Positions 7,961 to 16,327 of a stretch of DNA of 45,705 nt are shown here, piece by piece. The stretch comes from Actinomycetes bacterium (GTDB lineage: Bacteria > Actinomycetota > Acidimicrobiia > Acidimicrobiales > Palsa-688): the NCBI GenBank assembly GCA_021787365.1, contig JAJYMB010000014.1, positions 1-45,705 of the forward strand, in the 5' to 3' direction. How positions within the stretch are numbered: the stretch's first letter is position 1; the number at the start of each line of letters is the position of its first letter. The translations under genes were made by a program, and so were the position numbers. The notes under the pieces are model-generated. The model was not told the DNA's origin. It was given only the letters and a program-made list of their open reading frames with translations, and ran no database searches.

Positions 7961-9103
7961 CTAGGCGCGCCCGGCCGCGTCGCGATAGAGCGCCACCATT
8001 TCGGTGGCGCAGCGCTCCCAGCTGTAGTTGACCGCCCGTTCGTGGCCCCTGGCCACGAGCGCCGCCCGGGTGTCGCTGTCCTCGACGAGTTGTCCCAAGG
8101 CGCCGGCCAGCGCTTCCTCGTCCCCTGCCGGAACGAGCTTGGCGGCGTCGCCGAGCACCTCCCGCAGGGCGCCGGCGTCGCTCGCCACGACGGGGGTGCC
8201 GGCGGCCATGGCTTCGAGCGGCGGGATGCCGAAGCCCTCGTAGAGCGATGGGTAGGCGAACACCGTGGCCTCGTCGAGCAGCGCGTCGCGCTGCGCGCCG
8301 TCGACCCAACCGAGGCGGACGACCCGGCCGGGGTCGGGGCAACCGGCTACCGCCCGGGCCAGGTCCTGGCTAGCCCAGCCGTCGGGGCCGGCAATTACGA
8401 GGGCGAGACCGGGGTGGTGCCCGGCGATCCGGCCGAAGGCTCGGACCAGGGTGGGGAAGCCCTTCCGGGGCTCGACGGTGCCGAGGCCGAGGACGTAGGA
8501 ACTGGCCCAAGGAGGCAGCAGGTCGCGAGCCGTGCCCCGAGGAGGCTTTGGGCGGGGGGAGATGCCTGGGTAGATGGCGCGCACCCGTTCGGCTGGCGCG
8601 GCGAGGAGCGTGCGCACCTCTTCGGCCACGAACTGGGAGTCCGCGTGCACCCACGCCCCCCGGGCGACGGCTTTGCGGACCAGTTCGGGGTAGGCCCTGG
8701 CCGCCGGCAGGCACCACTCGGGCTGACGGAAGGGCGTGAGGTCGTGCACGGTGACGACGGTCGCCGCTCTCCAGGCGGGAGGGACTACGAAGTTCGTCCC
8801 GTGGACTACGTCGGCCCGGCCTGACCAGAGCTCGGCCGGCGGGAAGGCGCAGCGCGCCCAGGCGGCATGGAGGGCGCGGGCGGGCAGGCCCGGGCCGGCG
8901 GGGCCGCGGGCGCGGACCCCGGGCGGGAGCCTTCCCTCCAGAGCGGCCCGGCCGCGGCGGCTGATCGCAAACGCACCCACCTCCAGCTCCGAGCGCTGGC
9001 CGAGCTCGCCGAGGAGCCCGGCGCAAAAGGCCCCGACCCCGGTCGGCCGGCCCACCAACGGCGTGGCGTCGAGGGCGACTCTCAGGCGCTCGTCGGCTCT
9101 CAT
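7961..9103 (-). CDS. GT4-family glycosyltransferase (mannosyltransferase-like)
   Basis: A 380-residue GT-B enzyme. I chose ATG 9103 because MRADERLRVALDATPLVG is the normal first strand of this subgroup; the open frame up to 9298 lies over the divergent gene's promoter and is not protein-like. Typical motifs are DATPLVGRPTGVGAF, VVHGTNFVVPP, VTVHDLTPFRQPEW, HADSQFVAEEV, VLGLGTVEPRKGFPTLVRAF, VIAGPDGWASQDL and VFAYPSLYEGFGIPPLEAMA followed by GTPVVASDAGALREVLGDAA. The 'GLGTVEPRKG' and 'YPSLYEGFG' form is that of WbaZ/MtfB-like mannosyltransferases, though the donor sugar is inference. It diverges from the next GT4 gene with 76 bases between starts and converges on the previous one. Confidence 0.92.
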   Translation of the reverse strand: MRADERLRVALDATPLVGRPTGVGAFCAGLLGELGQRSELEVGAFAISRRGRAALEGRLPPGVRARGPAGPGLPARALHAAWARCAFPPAELWSGRADVVHGTNFVVPPAWRAATVVTVHDLTPFRQPEWCLPAARAYPELVRKAVARGAWVHADSQFVAEEVRTLLAAPAERVRAIYPGISPRPKPPRGTARDLLPPWASSYVLGLGTVEPRKGFPTLVRAFGRIAGHHPGLALVIAGPDGWASQDLARAVAGCPDPGRVVRLGWVDGAQRDALLDEATVFAYPSLYEGFGIPPLEAMAAGTPVVASDAGALREVLGDAAKLVPAGDEEALAGALGQLVEDSDTRAALVARGHERAVNYSWERCATEMVALYRDAAGRA

Positions 9104-9179
9104 GGGCGGTGCGGCACATGTTATGTGGTTACTCTTTCGGCGTGCAGGTGGGCGTGCGGGTGGGCGTGGGGGTGGGAAC

Positions 9180-11312
9180 GTGAAGCTGGCCTTCGTCACC
9201 CCTCGGTGGGGGCCGGGCGTCCTGGGCGGCTCGGAGGCGGTGATGGCCGAGGCGGCGTCGGGGTTGGCTTCCCGGGGGCACGAGGTGGACGTCCTCACGA
9301 CCTGCGCCCTCGACCACTACAGCTGGGAGAACGAGTTCCCCGAGGGGGCTTCGGAGGAAAAAGGCATGTGGGTGCGGCGTTTCCTGGTGGACCGCCGGCC
9401 GAGCCGGGCTGCTCTGGCTGCCCAGATCTCCATCCAGGCCGGGCGGGTGCCGGACTTGGACCACCAGGTGAGCTGGCTCGGGTTCCAGTTCGCTTCGCCG
9501 GGGCTCTTCGAGCACGTGGCGCGCCAGGGGACCCGCTACGACGCCCTCGTGTTCTCCCCGTACCTCTTCTGGAACACGACCGCCTGCCTCCCCCTCGTCG
9601 CCGACCGGGCGGTCCTCGTCCCCTGCCTCCACGACGAGGGCTACGCCCGCCTCGACATCGTGCGCCCGGTCCTGGCGCTGCCCGCGCTCGTGTGGTTCCT
9701 CTCCGGCCCCGAGCACGAACTGGCCCATTCGCTCGGCCCCGTTGCGAGGTGCCACAGCGTCACCGGCGCCGGTGTCCCCGTCCCGCGCCGGTACGACCCC
9801 GAGGGGTTCGGGGAGAGGCACGGGCTGCGCCGGCCGTTCGTGCTCTATGCCGGCCGGCGAGAGGGGGGGAAGGGCCTCCCGTGGCTGCTCGAGGCGTTCG
9901 CTTCGGCGGTGGCCGGCGAAGGCAGGCCCGAGCGCCCGCCCGGGGAGGGGCGCGCTGCACCTGACCCCGCCGGCGGCCTGCGAGGCCTCGACTTGGTCAT
10001 CATCGGCAAGGGCGACCCCGGGGCCACGCTGCGAGTGCCTCCCGAGCTCGCGGGCCGGGTGTTCGACCTCGGCTACCTGGACGACGCCGAACGCGACAAT
10101 GCGTTCGCGGCCGCCCTCGCCTATTTGCAGCCGAGCAGCGTGGAAAGCTTTTCGCGCACGGCCATGGAGGCCTGGCTGGCGGGGCGGCCCGTGGTCGCCC
10201 TGGCGAGCAACGCCGTGCTGGCGTGGCATTGCCGGCGTTCGGGCGGGGGGCTGCTGGTTTCGGACGCGCCCTCCCTCGGGCAAGCCCTCGGCAAGCTGGC
10301 CTCCGACCCGGGGCTCGCCTCCGAGCTCGGGCGGGCGGGCCGGCGCTACGTGCTCGAAAACTACACCTGGGCGAACGTGCTCGACCGCATGGAGGCGAGC
10401 CTCCAGGCCCTGGTCCGTAGCCGGGGTGCCGAGGTTGGCAGCAGAGCACCGGCGGCTGCAGCGCCGGCGCGTGCAGGTGCGCCGGCGGGGGCCGAGCCTG
10501 TCGGCACCGCGACGCCGGCGGGGGGCGAGCCGGCCGGGCAGACCGGCCCGGCGGCGCCGGCGCCACCTGGCCCGCCCGGGGCCCGGCGCTACCTGGTCGC
10601 CGGCAGCTACCCGCCGGTGCCCGGCGCTCCCTCTGCGGCCACTCTGGCTGCAGTACGAAGGGCCTGGGCGGAAGGGGCCGAGGTCGTCGTCGCCTCGCCG
10701 AGGCCGAGCGCGGCCAAACATGTCCTGGCTAGTAACAGGTCGCTCGGCCGGCAGCTGGCGGCACTCGGCCGCTGGGAGGGCTGCGACGGGGTCGTGCTTT
10801 GCATCGAGCCCGGCTGGCCGCTGCCGCAGGGCGGATCTCGCATAGGCGGCCTCCACGGTGGGCGAGCCCTCGCGGACGCCGTGCTCGGCTTCGCCCGCGC
10901 CGAGGTCGTCGTGACGGGCACACCGCGCGACCTCGCTCTCGAGCTCGATGCGTTGGCCCCCCTTTGGGCCGCCGTCCACCAGGTCACTGCGAGCAACAAC
11001 CTGCTAGCCGGGGAGCTGGGCGCCCTGGCCACGCTGGGCGGGAGGCCGCCGGCAGCACCCGGGGTCAGGGTGCTCGAGCCCTTTGCCGGCGCCGGCTTGA
11101 CGGGGGCGTTGCCCGCTGGCACGGCGCCGTTCGCCGGTACCGGCACCCTCCCGCCCGGTTGCGCCGGCCCCCTCGAACCAGGCGAGCTCCTCCTTGCCAC
11201 CCGCGCCCGGCGCTGGCTCGGGCGGGCGGCTCGACGGGCCCTCGGCCGGCGTGCACCCGCCGTCCGGGCTGGCTTGGAAAAGCTGTTGTGGCTGGCGCGT
11301 CCTAGGGTTTGA
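9180..11312 (+). CDS. GT4 glycosyltransferase fused to a second, unrecognised domain
   Basis: A 710-residue protein. I start it at GTG 9180 (VKLAFVTPRWGPGVLGGSE); an ATG at 9123 is in frame but would add a G/R-rich stretch from repetitive DNA. Residues 1-415 are a complete GT4 enzyme: GGSEAVMAEAA, FVLYAGRREGGKGLPWLLEA, LVIIGKGDPG, RVFDLGYLDDAERDNAFAAA, then YLQPSSVESFSRTAMEAWLA and RPVVALASNAVLAWHCRRSGG. Residues about 420-470 are a Pro/Ala/Gly linker. Residues about 470-710 begin RYLVAGSYPPVPGAPSAATL and contain VVVASPRPSAAKHVL, DGVVLCIEPGWPLP, EVVVTGTPRDLALELDAL and VHQVTASNNLLAGEL. That half looks like a Rossmann-type fold but lacks the GT4 E-x7-E motif. The stop lies 3 bases before the epimerase start, so these two are probably one operon. 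Confidence 0.88.
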   Translation: MKLAFVTPRWGPGVLGGSEAVMAEAASGLASRGHEVDVLTTCALDHYSWENEFPEGASEEKGMWVRRFLVDRRPSRAALAAQISIQAGRVPDLDHQVSWLGFQFASPGLFEHVARQGTRYDALVFSPYLFWNTTACLPLVADRAVLVPCLHDEGYARLDIVRPVLALPALVWFLSGPEHELAHSLGPVARCHSVTGAGVPVPRRYDPEGFGERHGLRRPFVLYAGRREGGKGLPWLLEAFASAVAGEGRPERPPGEGRAAPDPAGGLRGLDLVIIGKGDPGATLRVPPELAGRVFDLGYLDDAERDNAFAAALAYLQPSSVESFSRTAMEAWLAGRPVVALASNAVLAWHCRRSGGGLLVSDAPSLGQALGKLASDPGLASELGRAGRRYVLENYTWANVLDRMEASLQALVRSRGAEVGSRAPAAAAPARAGAPAGAEPVGTATPAGGEPAGQTGPAAPAPPGPPGARRYLVAGSYPPVPGAPSAATLAAVRRAWAEGAEVVVASPRPSAAKHVLASNRSLGRQLAALGRWEGCDGVVLCIEPGWPLPQGGSRIGGLHGGRALADAVLGFARAEVVVTGTPRDLALELDALAPLWAAVHQVTASNNLLAGELGALATLGGRPPAAPGVRVLEPFAGAGLTGALPAGTAPFAGTGTLPPGCAGPLEPGELLLATRARRWLGRAARRALGRRAPAVRAGLEKLLWLARPRV

Positions 11313-11315
11313 ACG

Positions 11316-12668
11316 ATGGGCCTGTCGTACAAGAGCGTGCTCCCTTTCTCCCCGGAGGAGATATTTGCCTGGCACGAGAGGCCGGGAGCGATCCGCCGCC
11401 TCCTGCCCCCCTGGCTCCCGGTGCGCGTGGTCGAAGAAGCTGCTTCCCTCCGCGACGGGAGGGCCGTGCTCGGCCTGCCCCTGGGGCTACGCCTGGTGGC
11501 CGAGCACCGTCCCGACGGCTACCAGCCTCCGTACAGTTTCGTCGACGAGGTGGCTCGTCTGGGCTGGAGGCACACTCGGCTCTTTTCGGCCACGGGGGAA
11601 GGCTCGACGCTGGTCGAGGACCGGGCCCGGGCCCCGTTGCCGGCGGCCCTGCTCCGCCAGATGTTCGCCTACCGCCACCGCCAGCTGGCCGGTGACCTGG
11701 CGGCGCACGCGAGAGCAGGTGCCGAGGCCCGGGGCGGCTCCTCGACGGGGCCCGTGACCGTCGCCATCACGGGTTCGTCGGGTCTCATCGGCTCCGCACT
11801 CGCGGCCTTCCTCACCTCGGGCGGCCACCGGGTCGTCCGGCTCGTCCGCCGCGCCCCGGCAGGGCCCGACGAGAGGCGCTGGGACCCAGCCGAGCCGGCG
11901 GAGGACGTCCTCGCCGGCGTGCAGGCCGTGGTCCACCTGGCTGGGGTGCCGATCATGGGGCGTTTCACCGAAGGCCACAAGCGGTCGGTGAGGGAGAGCC
12001 GTACCGGACCGACCCGGCGTCTGGCCGAGGTGGCGGCCCGGGCTGCGGCGGGTGGCGGCGGGCCGTCCTGCTTCGTGAGCGCTTCCGCGGTGGGCTATTA
12101 CGGCTACGACCGAGGTGGGGAGCAGCTCGACGAGGCGAGCAGCCAAGGCGATGGCTTTGTCGCAGCGCTGGTCGGGGACTGGGAGGCTGCGACCGCGCCC
12201 GCCGCCGACGCCGGCCTGCGCGTCGTCAACGTGCGGACCGGCCTCGCGTTGTCCCCCCGCGGCGGCGTCCTCGGGCTTTTGTACCCGGTTTTCCTGGCCG
12301 GCTTCGGCGGCAAATTGGGCAGCGGCCGCCAGTGGATGTCCTGGGTGGGCCTGGACGACCTGCTCGACATCTACCTGCGGGGGCTCGTCGACCCTAACCT
12401 TTCGGGTCCTGTCAACGCCGTGAGCCCGGCACCGGTCACCAATGCCGAGTTCGCCCGGGTGCTCGCGAGCGTGCTGCGCCGGCCGGCGTTGTTGTCGGTC
12501 CCGGCGGTGGTAGTGAACTTGGCCCTGGGGCGCGAAGGAGCCCAGGAGTTCGCCCTGGCCGGCCAGAGGGTCATGCCGGGGGCCCTCACAAGAGCCGGTC
12601 ATGAGTTCCGCCACCCCGGCCTCGAGGTGGCGCTCAGGCACCTCCTCGGCCGCTGGGACCTCTGGTAA
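11316..12668 (+). CDS. TIGR01777-family NAD(P)-dependent epimerase with N-terminal SRPBCC domain
   Basis: A 450-residue fusion. Residues 1-145 are a START/SRPBCC-like domain (YKSVLPFSPEEIFAWHERPG, DEVARLGWRHTRLF, FAYRHRQLAGDLAAH), as in the cell-division-inhibitor-like SRPBCC proteins often found with this family. Residues 149-450 are an atypical short-chain dehydrogenase of the YfcH/SDR39U1 type: VAITGSSGLIGSALAAFLTS for the nucleotide site, VVHLAGVPIMGRFTEGHK, RESRTGPTRRLAE, FVSASAVGYYGYDRGGEQLD, ALVGDWEAAT, NVRTGLALSPRGGVL and WMSWVGLDDLLDIY. The substrate of the family is unknown. ATG 11316 follows the glycosyltransferase stop by 3 bases. The 3' end overlaps the converging flavoprotein gene by 35 bases. 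Confidence 0.93.
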   Translation: MGLSYKSVLPFSPEEIFAWHERPGAIRRLLPPWLPVRVVEEAASLRDGRAVLGLPLGLRLVAEHRPDGYQPPYSFVDEVARLGWRHTRLFSATGEGSTLVEDRARAPLPAALLRQMFAYRHRQLAGDLAAHARAGAEARGGSSTGPVTVAITGSSGLIGSALAAFLTSGGHRVVRLVRRAPAGPDERRWDPAEPAEDVLAGVQAVVHLAGVPIMGRFTEGHKRSVRESRTGPTRRLAEVAARAAAGGGGPSCFVSASAVGYYGYDRGGEQLDEASSQGDGFVAALVGDWEAATAPAADAGLRVVNVRTGLALSPRGGVLGLLYPVFLAGFGGKLGSGRQWMSWVGLDDLLDIYLRGLVDPNLSGPVNAVSPAPVTNAEFARVLASVLRRPALLSVPAVVVNLALGREGAQEFALAGQRVMPGALTRAGHEFRHPGLEVALRHLLGRWDLW

Positions 12669-13905
12669 GGGTGCCGCCGGCCGCCGGCCCGAGGTCAGCG
12701 AGCACAGCCTCGGCTGCCCGCCGGCCCGACACCATGGCTCCTTGCAGCGACGGCGTGTCCAGGTAGTCGCCGCAGGCATAGAGCCCGTCACCGAGGCGCA
12801 CCGGCTTGCGGAAGGGTTGGTGCGGCGCCAGCACGGCCACCGCCTCGCGGACGGGGTAGCTGGCTAGGAGCTCCCAAGAGGCGGTGCCGGTCCGGTAGAG
12901 GTCAGCCAACCGGGCACGCAGGAGCCGCTCGGTGGCAGGCCCGTCCGCCAGCCCGGCCACCGAGGTCGATACGAGCGCACCGGTCCCGGAGCCGTACGAG
13001 GGAGCGACCTCGGTGAGGACGATGGACCCCAGTACCGCTCTTTGGTCGGCGTCGAGGACGAGGACGGGCCGGGAGAGCGGAGGCTCGGGGGCGACGTGGT
13101 AAAAGGTGGTCACGGCCCGCATGGGGACCTCGGGTAGGCCGGGGGCGAGCCGGCGGGCGGCGCTCGGCCCGGTGGCGACGACTATGGCCCGGGCCGGAAC
13201 CCGGCGGCCGCTGGCCAGGGTGACCCCGCCCGGCTGCACTTGCACTGCCGCTTCGCCGAGCAGGATGCGCCCGGGCCCCAACATGGCCGCAATTTGCGCG
13301 GGCACAGCCCCCATCCCTCTGGCCGGCAGGCACGTCCGCCCGAGCACGATGGAGCGCCACACCAGGCGCAGGTAGCGCCCTGAGCCAGAGAGGTCCTCGT
13401 CGGCGAGCACGCAGGCCAGCAAGGGCCGGAGGAAGCGCTCGACCACCGGCCCCGACAACCCGGCCGAGGCGAGGACCTCGGCGGCGGTGCCCTCCGGCTG
13501 CCGAGCGAGCCACCACGGCGGAGCCAGCGCGCACGCGGCCGAAAACGCGCCGAGCAGCGCCTTGTCCACCAAGGACCCGACGGGGGCCAGGGCGGTCGCG
13601 GCCACGCCGGCCGGCCGGCGCCAGGGGTTGGCGACCATGCGGAGCCGGCCGTCCAGGTACACGGCTGCCCCTGGTTCCAGATCTCTTAGCTGCAGTTGGG
13701 AGAAATCGAGCACCCGGGCCGGCTCGGGGTACGCAGTGTTGAACACCTGAAAGCCGCGGTCGAGCTGGAAGCCGTCCACGACATCGGTGCGCATACGCCC
13801 CCCCACCGCGTCGGAGGCTTCGAGCACAGTGACCTCGGCTCCCGCCCGGGCAAGGTGCAGTGCCGCCGAAAGCCCCGCCACGCCGGCACCTACGACCACG
13901 ATCAC
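12634..13905 (-). CDS. FAD-dependent amine oxidase/phytoene desaturase-like protein
   Basis: A 423-residue flavoprotein that starts at GTG 13905. The N-terminus is a dinucleotide-binding motif, VVVGAGVAGLSAALHLARAG followed by VTVLEASDAVGGRMRTDVVD, then FQLDRGFQVFNTAYPEPARV. Near the C-terminus, GDGLYACGDYLDTPSLQGAM and SGRRAAEAVL form the second FAD contact seen in NAD(P)-binding amine oxidases and carotenoid desaturases. The substrate is not evident and no carotenoid genes are adjacent. The stop lies inside the 3' end of the epimerase gene on the other strand, which gives a 35-base antisense overlap. The upstream intergenic region holds one copy of the palindromic element. Confidence 0.9.
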   Translation of the reverse strand: MIVVVGAGVAGLSAALHLARAGAEVTVLEASDAVGGRMRTDVVDGFQLDRGFQVFNTAYPEPARVLDFSQLQLRDLEPGAAVYLDGRLRMVANPWRRPAGVAATALAPVGSLVDKALLGAFSAACALAPPWWLARQPEGTAAEVLASAGLSGPVVERFLRPLLACVLADEDLSGSGRYLRLVWRSIVLGRTCLPARGMGAVPAQIAAMLGPGRILLGEAAVQVQPGGVTLASGRRVPARAIVVATGPSAARRLAPGLPEVPMRAVTTFYHVAPEPPLSRPVLVLDADQRAVLGSIVLTEVAPSYGSGTGALVSTSVAGLADGPATERLLRARLADLYRTGTASWELLASYPVREAVAVLAPHQPFRKPVRLGDGLYACGDYLDTPSLQGAMVSGRRAAEAVLADLGPAAGGTLTRGPSGRGGA

Positions 13906-14019
13906 TGGGGCAAGCTACCGCCGGTGCCAAGTTAAGGCGGCGAGGGCGAAGTCCACGGCAATTGACCCCGGGGTAGGGTTCGGGTGGTGCGGGGCCGTGC
14001 TGGGGCGCGGACGCGCGCG

Positions 14020-14136
14020 GACGCGCGGAAAACTGATCGATGTGCGGCGCGAAAGGCCACATCGGTCGGAAACCTGCACGTTTTCGCGCAAATAGCTGGA
14101 CGATGTGGCCGTAACGATTTCATATCGGTCAGTTTT
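14020..14136. repeat. Palindromic intergenic element, copy A
   Basis: This 117-base stretch aligns without gaps to 29027-29143, with roughly three quarters of positions identical by eye. It is built from nested inverted repeats: aaaactgatcgatgtg (14029-14044) pairs with catatcggtcagtttt (14121-14136) at 14 of 16 positions. ggccacatcg (14055-14064) pairs perfectly with cgatgtggcc (14101-14110). gcgcgaaa and tttcgcgc offer a third, alternative pairing. It fills most of the 348-base gap between the flavoprotein start and the DUF1810 stop. It could be a REP/BIME-like repeat, a MITE or a structured RNA. In one minus-strand frame both copies also give similar peptides (KSL..H, then AKT, TDVAF and FRAS), so a decayed or very small coding unit is not excluded. 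Confidence 0.8.
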
Positions 14137-14253
14137 TTGTCACGGCGGTGGTCTTGGCCGGGTTGCAACCCGAGCCCACCTGCCGGCGCACGTGCCGCAC
14201 GCCACACGCCGCGTGCCCCCAAACCGCTGGCGCCTCACCCACCGGCTAGCGGT

Positions 14254-14694
14254 TTACCCGCGGGTGAGCAGGGTGTCGGTGGCAGCGTCGGGAATGCCGC
14301 CCCACCAGCGGCGGAGCACCTCCGCGAAGGCCCCCTGGTCGGGGTCGGCCCGGAGGAACAATGTCATGGACGACCGAAGCTTCAGCGCGTCGACCGGCCC
14401 GAAAACGTCCTCCGCGCTGGCGCCGGCCGGCGCCGCGGCCACTGCCTTGGCGCACTCGACCAGGCGGGCGCCGAGGACGGGGTGGGCCAGGTATTCCCTC
14501 GCCTCTTCGAGCGACGAGATGGCGTAGCGGGCGGAGATCGCGCTCCTGGCGAGGCCGGCCAGCTGGGGGAACACGAACCACATCCAGTGGCTCTCCTTCC
14601 GCCCCCTCCGCAGTTCCCCGAGCGCACGCTGGTAGGTGCCGCCGGCGTCCTGGGCCGACACGAAGCGCTCGAGGTCGAAGCGGCTGTCCGGCAC
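14254..14694 (-). CDS. DUF1810 family protein
   Basis: A 146-residue protein of the conserved DUF1810 family, whose role is unknown. I begin at GTG 14694 (VPDSRFDLERFVSAQ); TTG 14697 is equally possible and there is no clear ribosome-binding site. The family pattern is complete: FDLERFVSAQ, YQRALGELRRGRKESHWMW, FVFPQLAGLARSAISARYAI, LEEAREYLAHPVLGARL, VFGPVDALKLRSSMTLF and FAEVLRRWWGGIPDAATDTLL. The length fits the family. It is divergent from the adjacent exporter. Confidence 0.92.
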   Translation of the reverse strand: MPDSRFDLERFVSAQDAGGTYQRALGELRRGRKESHWMWFVFPQLAGLARSAISARYAISSLEEAREYLAHPVLGARLVECAKAVAAAPAGASAEDVFGPVDALKLRSSMTLFLRADPDQGAFAEVLRRWWGGIPDAATDTLLTRG

Positions 14695-14760
14695 CAATAG
14701 AGACGTTAGCCCGCTACCGATCAACCTAACCTGGGCCGGGATGTCCGTGAGAACTCGACC

Positions 14761-14823
14761 ATGAAGACTCCCGCCCAAGCCTGGAGCGCCCTGGTACAGG
14801 CTGTCGGGAGGGCTCGGTCATGA
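14761..14823 (+). CDS. 20-codon upstream ORF of the MFS exporter
   Basis: ATG 14761 opens a 20-residue frame (MKTPAQAWSALVQAVGRARS) whose TGA (14821-14823) overlaps the ATG of the exporter (14820-14822). Its first seven residues, MKTPAQA, nearly repeat the exporter's own start, MKAPAQA, and the DNA around the two starts is an imperfect direct repeat (ctcgaccatgaag / ctcggtcatgaag). The exporter's ribosome-binding site (GGGAGGG) lies inside this ORF. I infer either a regulatory leader peptide or the scar of a 5' duplication. No strong ribosome-binding site precedes the small ORF. Confidence 0.4.
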   Translation: MKTPAQAWSALVQAVGRARS

Positions 14824-16325
14824 AGGCCCCCGCCCAGGCTCCGGGCACTGCCGTACCCGCCGCCAGCAGCCGGACGGGCCTCGCCCTGGTGGTGATCATG
14901 ATCGGCGTGCTGATGGCAGCCATCGACACGACGATCGTGGTGCTTGCCCTGCCTGACCTCGAGCGCTCCCTTCACGTGCCGATCTCCGGCGTGGTCTGGG
15001 TGATCATCTCCTACCTGCTCGTGATCACTCTCCTGGCCACCCAGGTCGGCCGCCTGGGGGACATGTTCGGCCGGGTGAAGATGTACGAAACGGGCTTCAT
15101 CATCTTCATCATCGGCTCGGCGCTGTGCGCCCTGGCGACCAACGAGGCGACGATCATAGGTTTCCGGGTCGTGCAGGGGGTGGGGGGCGCCCTCATCAGT
15201 GCCAACAGCGGGGCTGTCATCGCCGACACGTTCCCGCCGGAGAGGCGGGGGAGGGCCTACGGGTTCAACGCCATCGGCTTCAATGCGGGGGCCATCCTCG
15301 GCATCCTCCTCGGGGGCGTGATCATCACCTACGCATCGTGGCGGTGGATCTTTTGGATCAACGTGCCGGCCGGTATCGCCGCTTTCGCCCTCGCCCTCCG
15401 GGTGCTCCACGACCGGGGGGAGCGCCGGCACCAGCAGCTGGACCTGGCCGGGATGCTGGTACTGGGAACCGGCTTGTTCGGGGTGCTGTGGGCCATGACC
15501 AAGCTGTCCACGAGCGACTTTACGGGTGAGGTCGTGACGGCGCTCGCCGGCGGGCTGGTGCTGCTCGTCGTGTTCGTCTTCGTCGAACGGGTGCGCCGGG
15601 CGCCCATGCTCGAGTTGTCGTTGTTCCGCATACCGACGGTGAGCCCGACTTTCCTCGCGTCGCTCTTCCAGGCCATGGCCAATTTCGCCGTGTTGTTCAT
15701 GGTGATCATGTACCTGCAGGGGGTGCGCGACTTGACCCCGTTACGGGCGTCCCTCTTGCTCGTGCCCGGGTACGTGGTGGGGGGTTTCATAGGGCCGTTC
15801 GGGGGCCGGTTGGCCGACCGCGTCGGCCCGGTGTGGCCGGCGACCGTCGGGTTGGGCGTCCAGATCTTGGCGCTGTTCTTCTACTCGCGCCTCGCCCCGG
15901 GTACGGCCCTGTGGCTGGTCGTGGTGGCTGCGGTCGTGAACGGCATCGGCGCAGGGGGGTTTTTCCCCGCCAACCAATCAGCCGTGATGAAGGCGGTCCC
16001 GTCCCGGCAGTTCGGCTTGGCATCGGGGATGCTGCGCACCTTTGCCAACGTCGGCATGGTCTTTTCCTTCGCCGTCGCCATCCTGGTGTCGGCCAGGTCG
16101 ATCCCCCGGGGCCTCGCCTTCGCCATCTTTGTCGGCACGACGCACCTGTCGCACCACCTCGCCGGAACGTTCACGACCGGCCTCCACGCAGCCTTCCTGT
16201 CCTCGGCCGGCATCATGGCCCTAGCTGCGCTGCTCTCGGCGACACGTGTGTTCCATCACCGTGGCACCGGCGGGTTGGCTGGGGCGGCGCCGGGCGCCAC
16301 CCCTGCGCCCGCCGGCGAACGCTGA
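14820..16325 (+). CDS. DHA2-type MFS drug exporter
   Basis: A 501-residue inner-membrane transporter of the major facilitator superfamily, DHA2 (EmrB/QacA) group, which exports drugs by proton antiport. The first helix has VVIMIGVLMAAIDTTIVVLA, with the conserved 'D.TIV..ALP' continuation. The loop 2-3 motif A is GRLGDMFGRVKMY, motif C-like GAILGILLGGVIIT is in helix 5, and WRWIFWINVPAGI follows. Helices continue to about residue 480, consistent with 14 membrane segments. GGGAGGG lies 7 bases upstream of ATG 14820, within the 20-codon upstream ORF. The substrate cannot be told. Its stop is two bases from the stop of the converging DoxX gene. Confidence 0.93.
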   Translation: MKAPAQAPGTAVPAASSRTGLALVVIMIGVLMAAIDTTIVVLALPDLERSLHVPISGVVWVIISYLLVITLLATQVGRLGDMFGRVKMYETGFIIFIIGSALCALATNEATIIGFRVVQGVGGALISANSGAVIADTFPPERRGRAYGFNAIGFNAGAILGILLGGVIITYASWRWIFWINVPAGIAAFALALRVLHDRGERRHQQLDLAGMLVLGTGLFGVLWAMTKLSTSDFTGEVVTALAGGLVLLVVFVFVERVRRAPMLELSLFRIPTVSPTFLASLFQAMANFAVLFMVIMYLQGVRDLTPLRASLLLVPGYVVGGFIGPFGGRLADRVGPVWPATVGLGVQILALFFYSRLAPGTALWLVVVAAVVNGIGAGGFFPANQSAVMKAVPSRQFGLASGMLRTFANVGMVFSFAVAILVSARSIPRGLAFAIFVGTTHLSHHLAGTFTTGLHAAFLSSAGIMALAALLSATRVFHHRGTGGLAGAAPGATPAPAGER

Positions 16326-16327
16326 GG

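Noticed and set aside
9129..10979. 616-residue frame antisense to the fused GT4 gene
   Set aside because: It has no protein family features, and the plus strand carries a full set of GT4 motifs.
11487..12791. 434-residue frame antisense to the TIGR01777 epimerase
   Set aside because: Composition is that of a shadow and it overlaps a well-supported gene.
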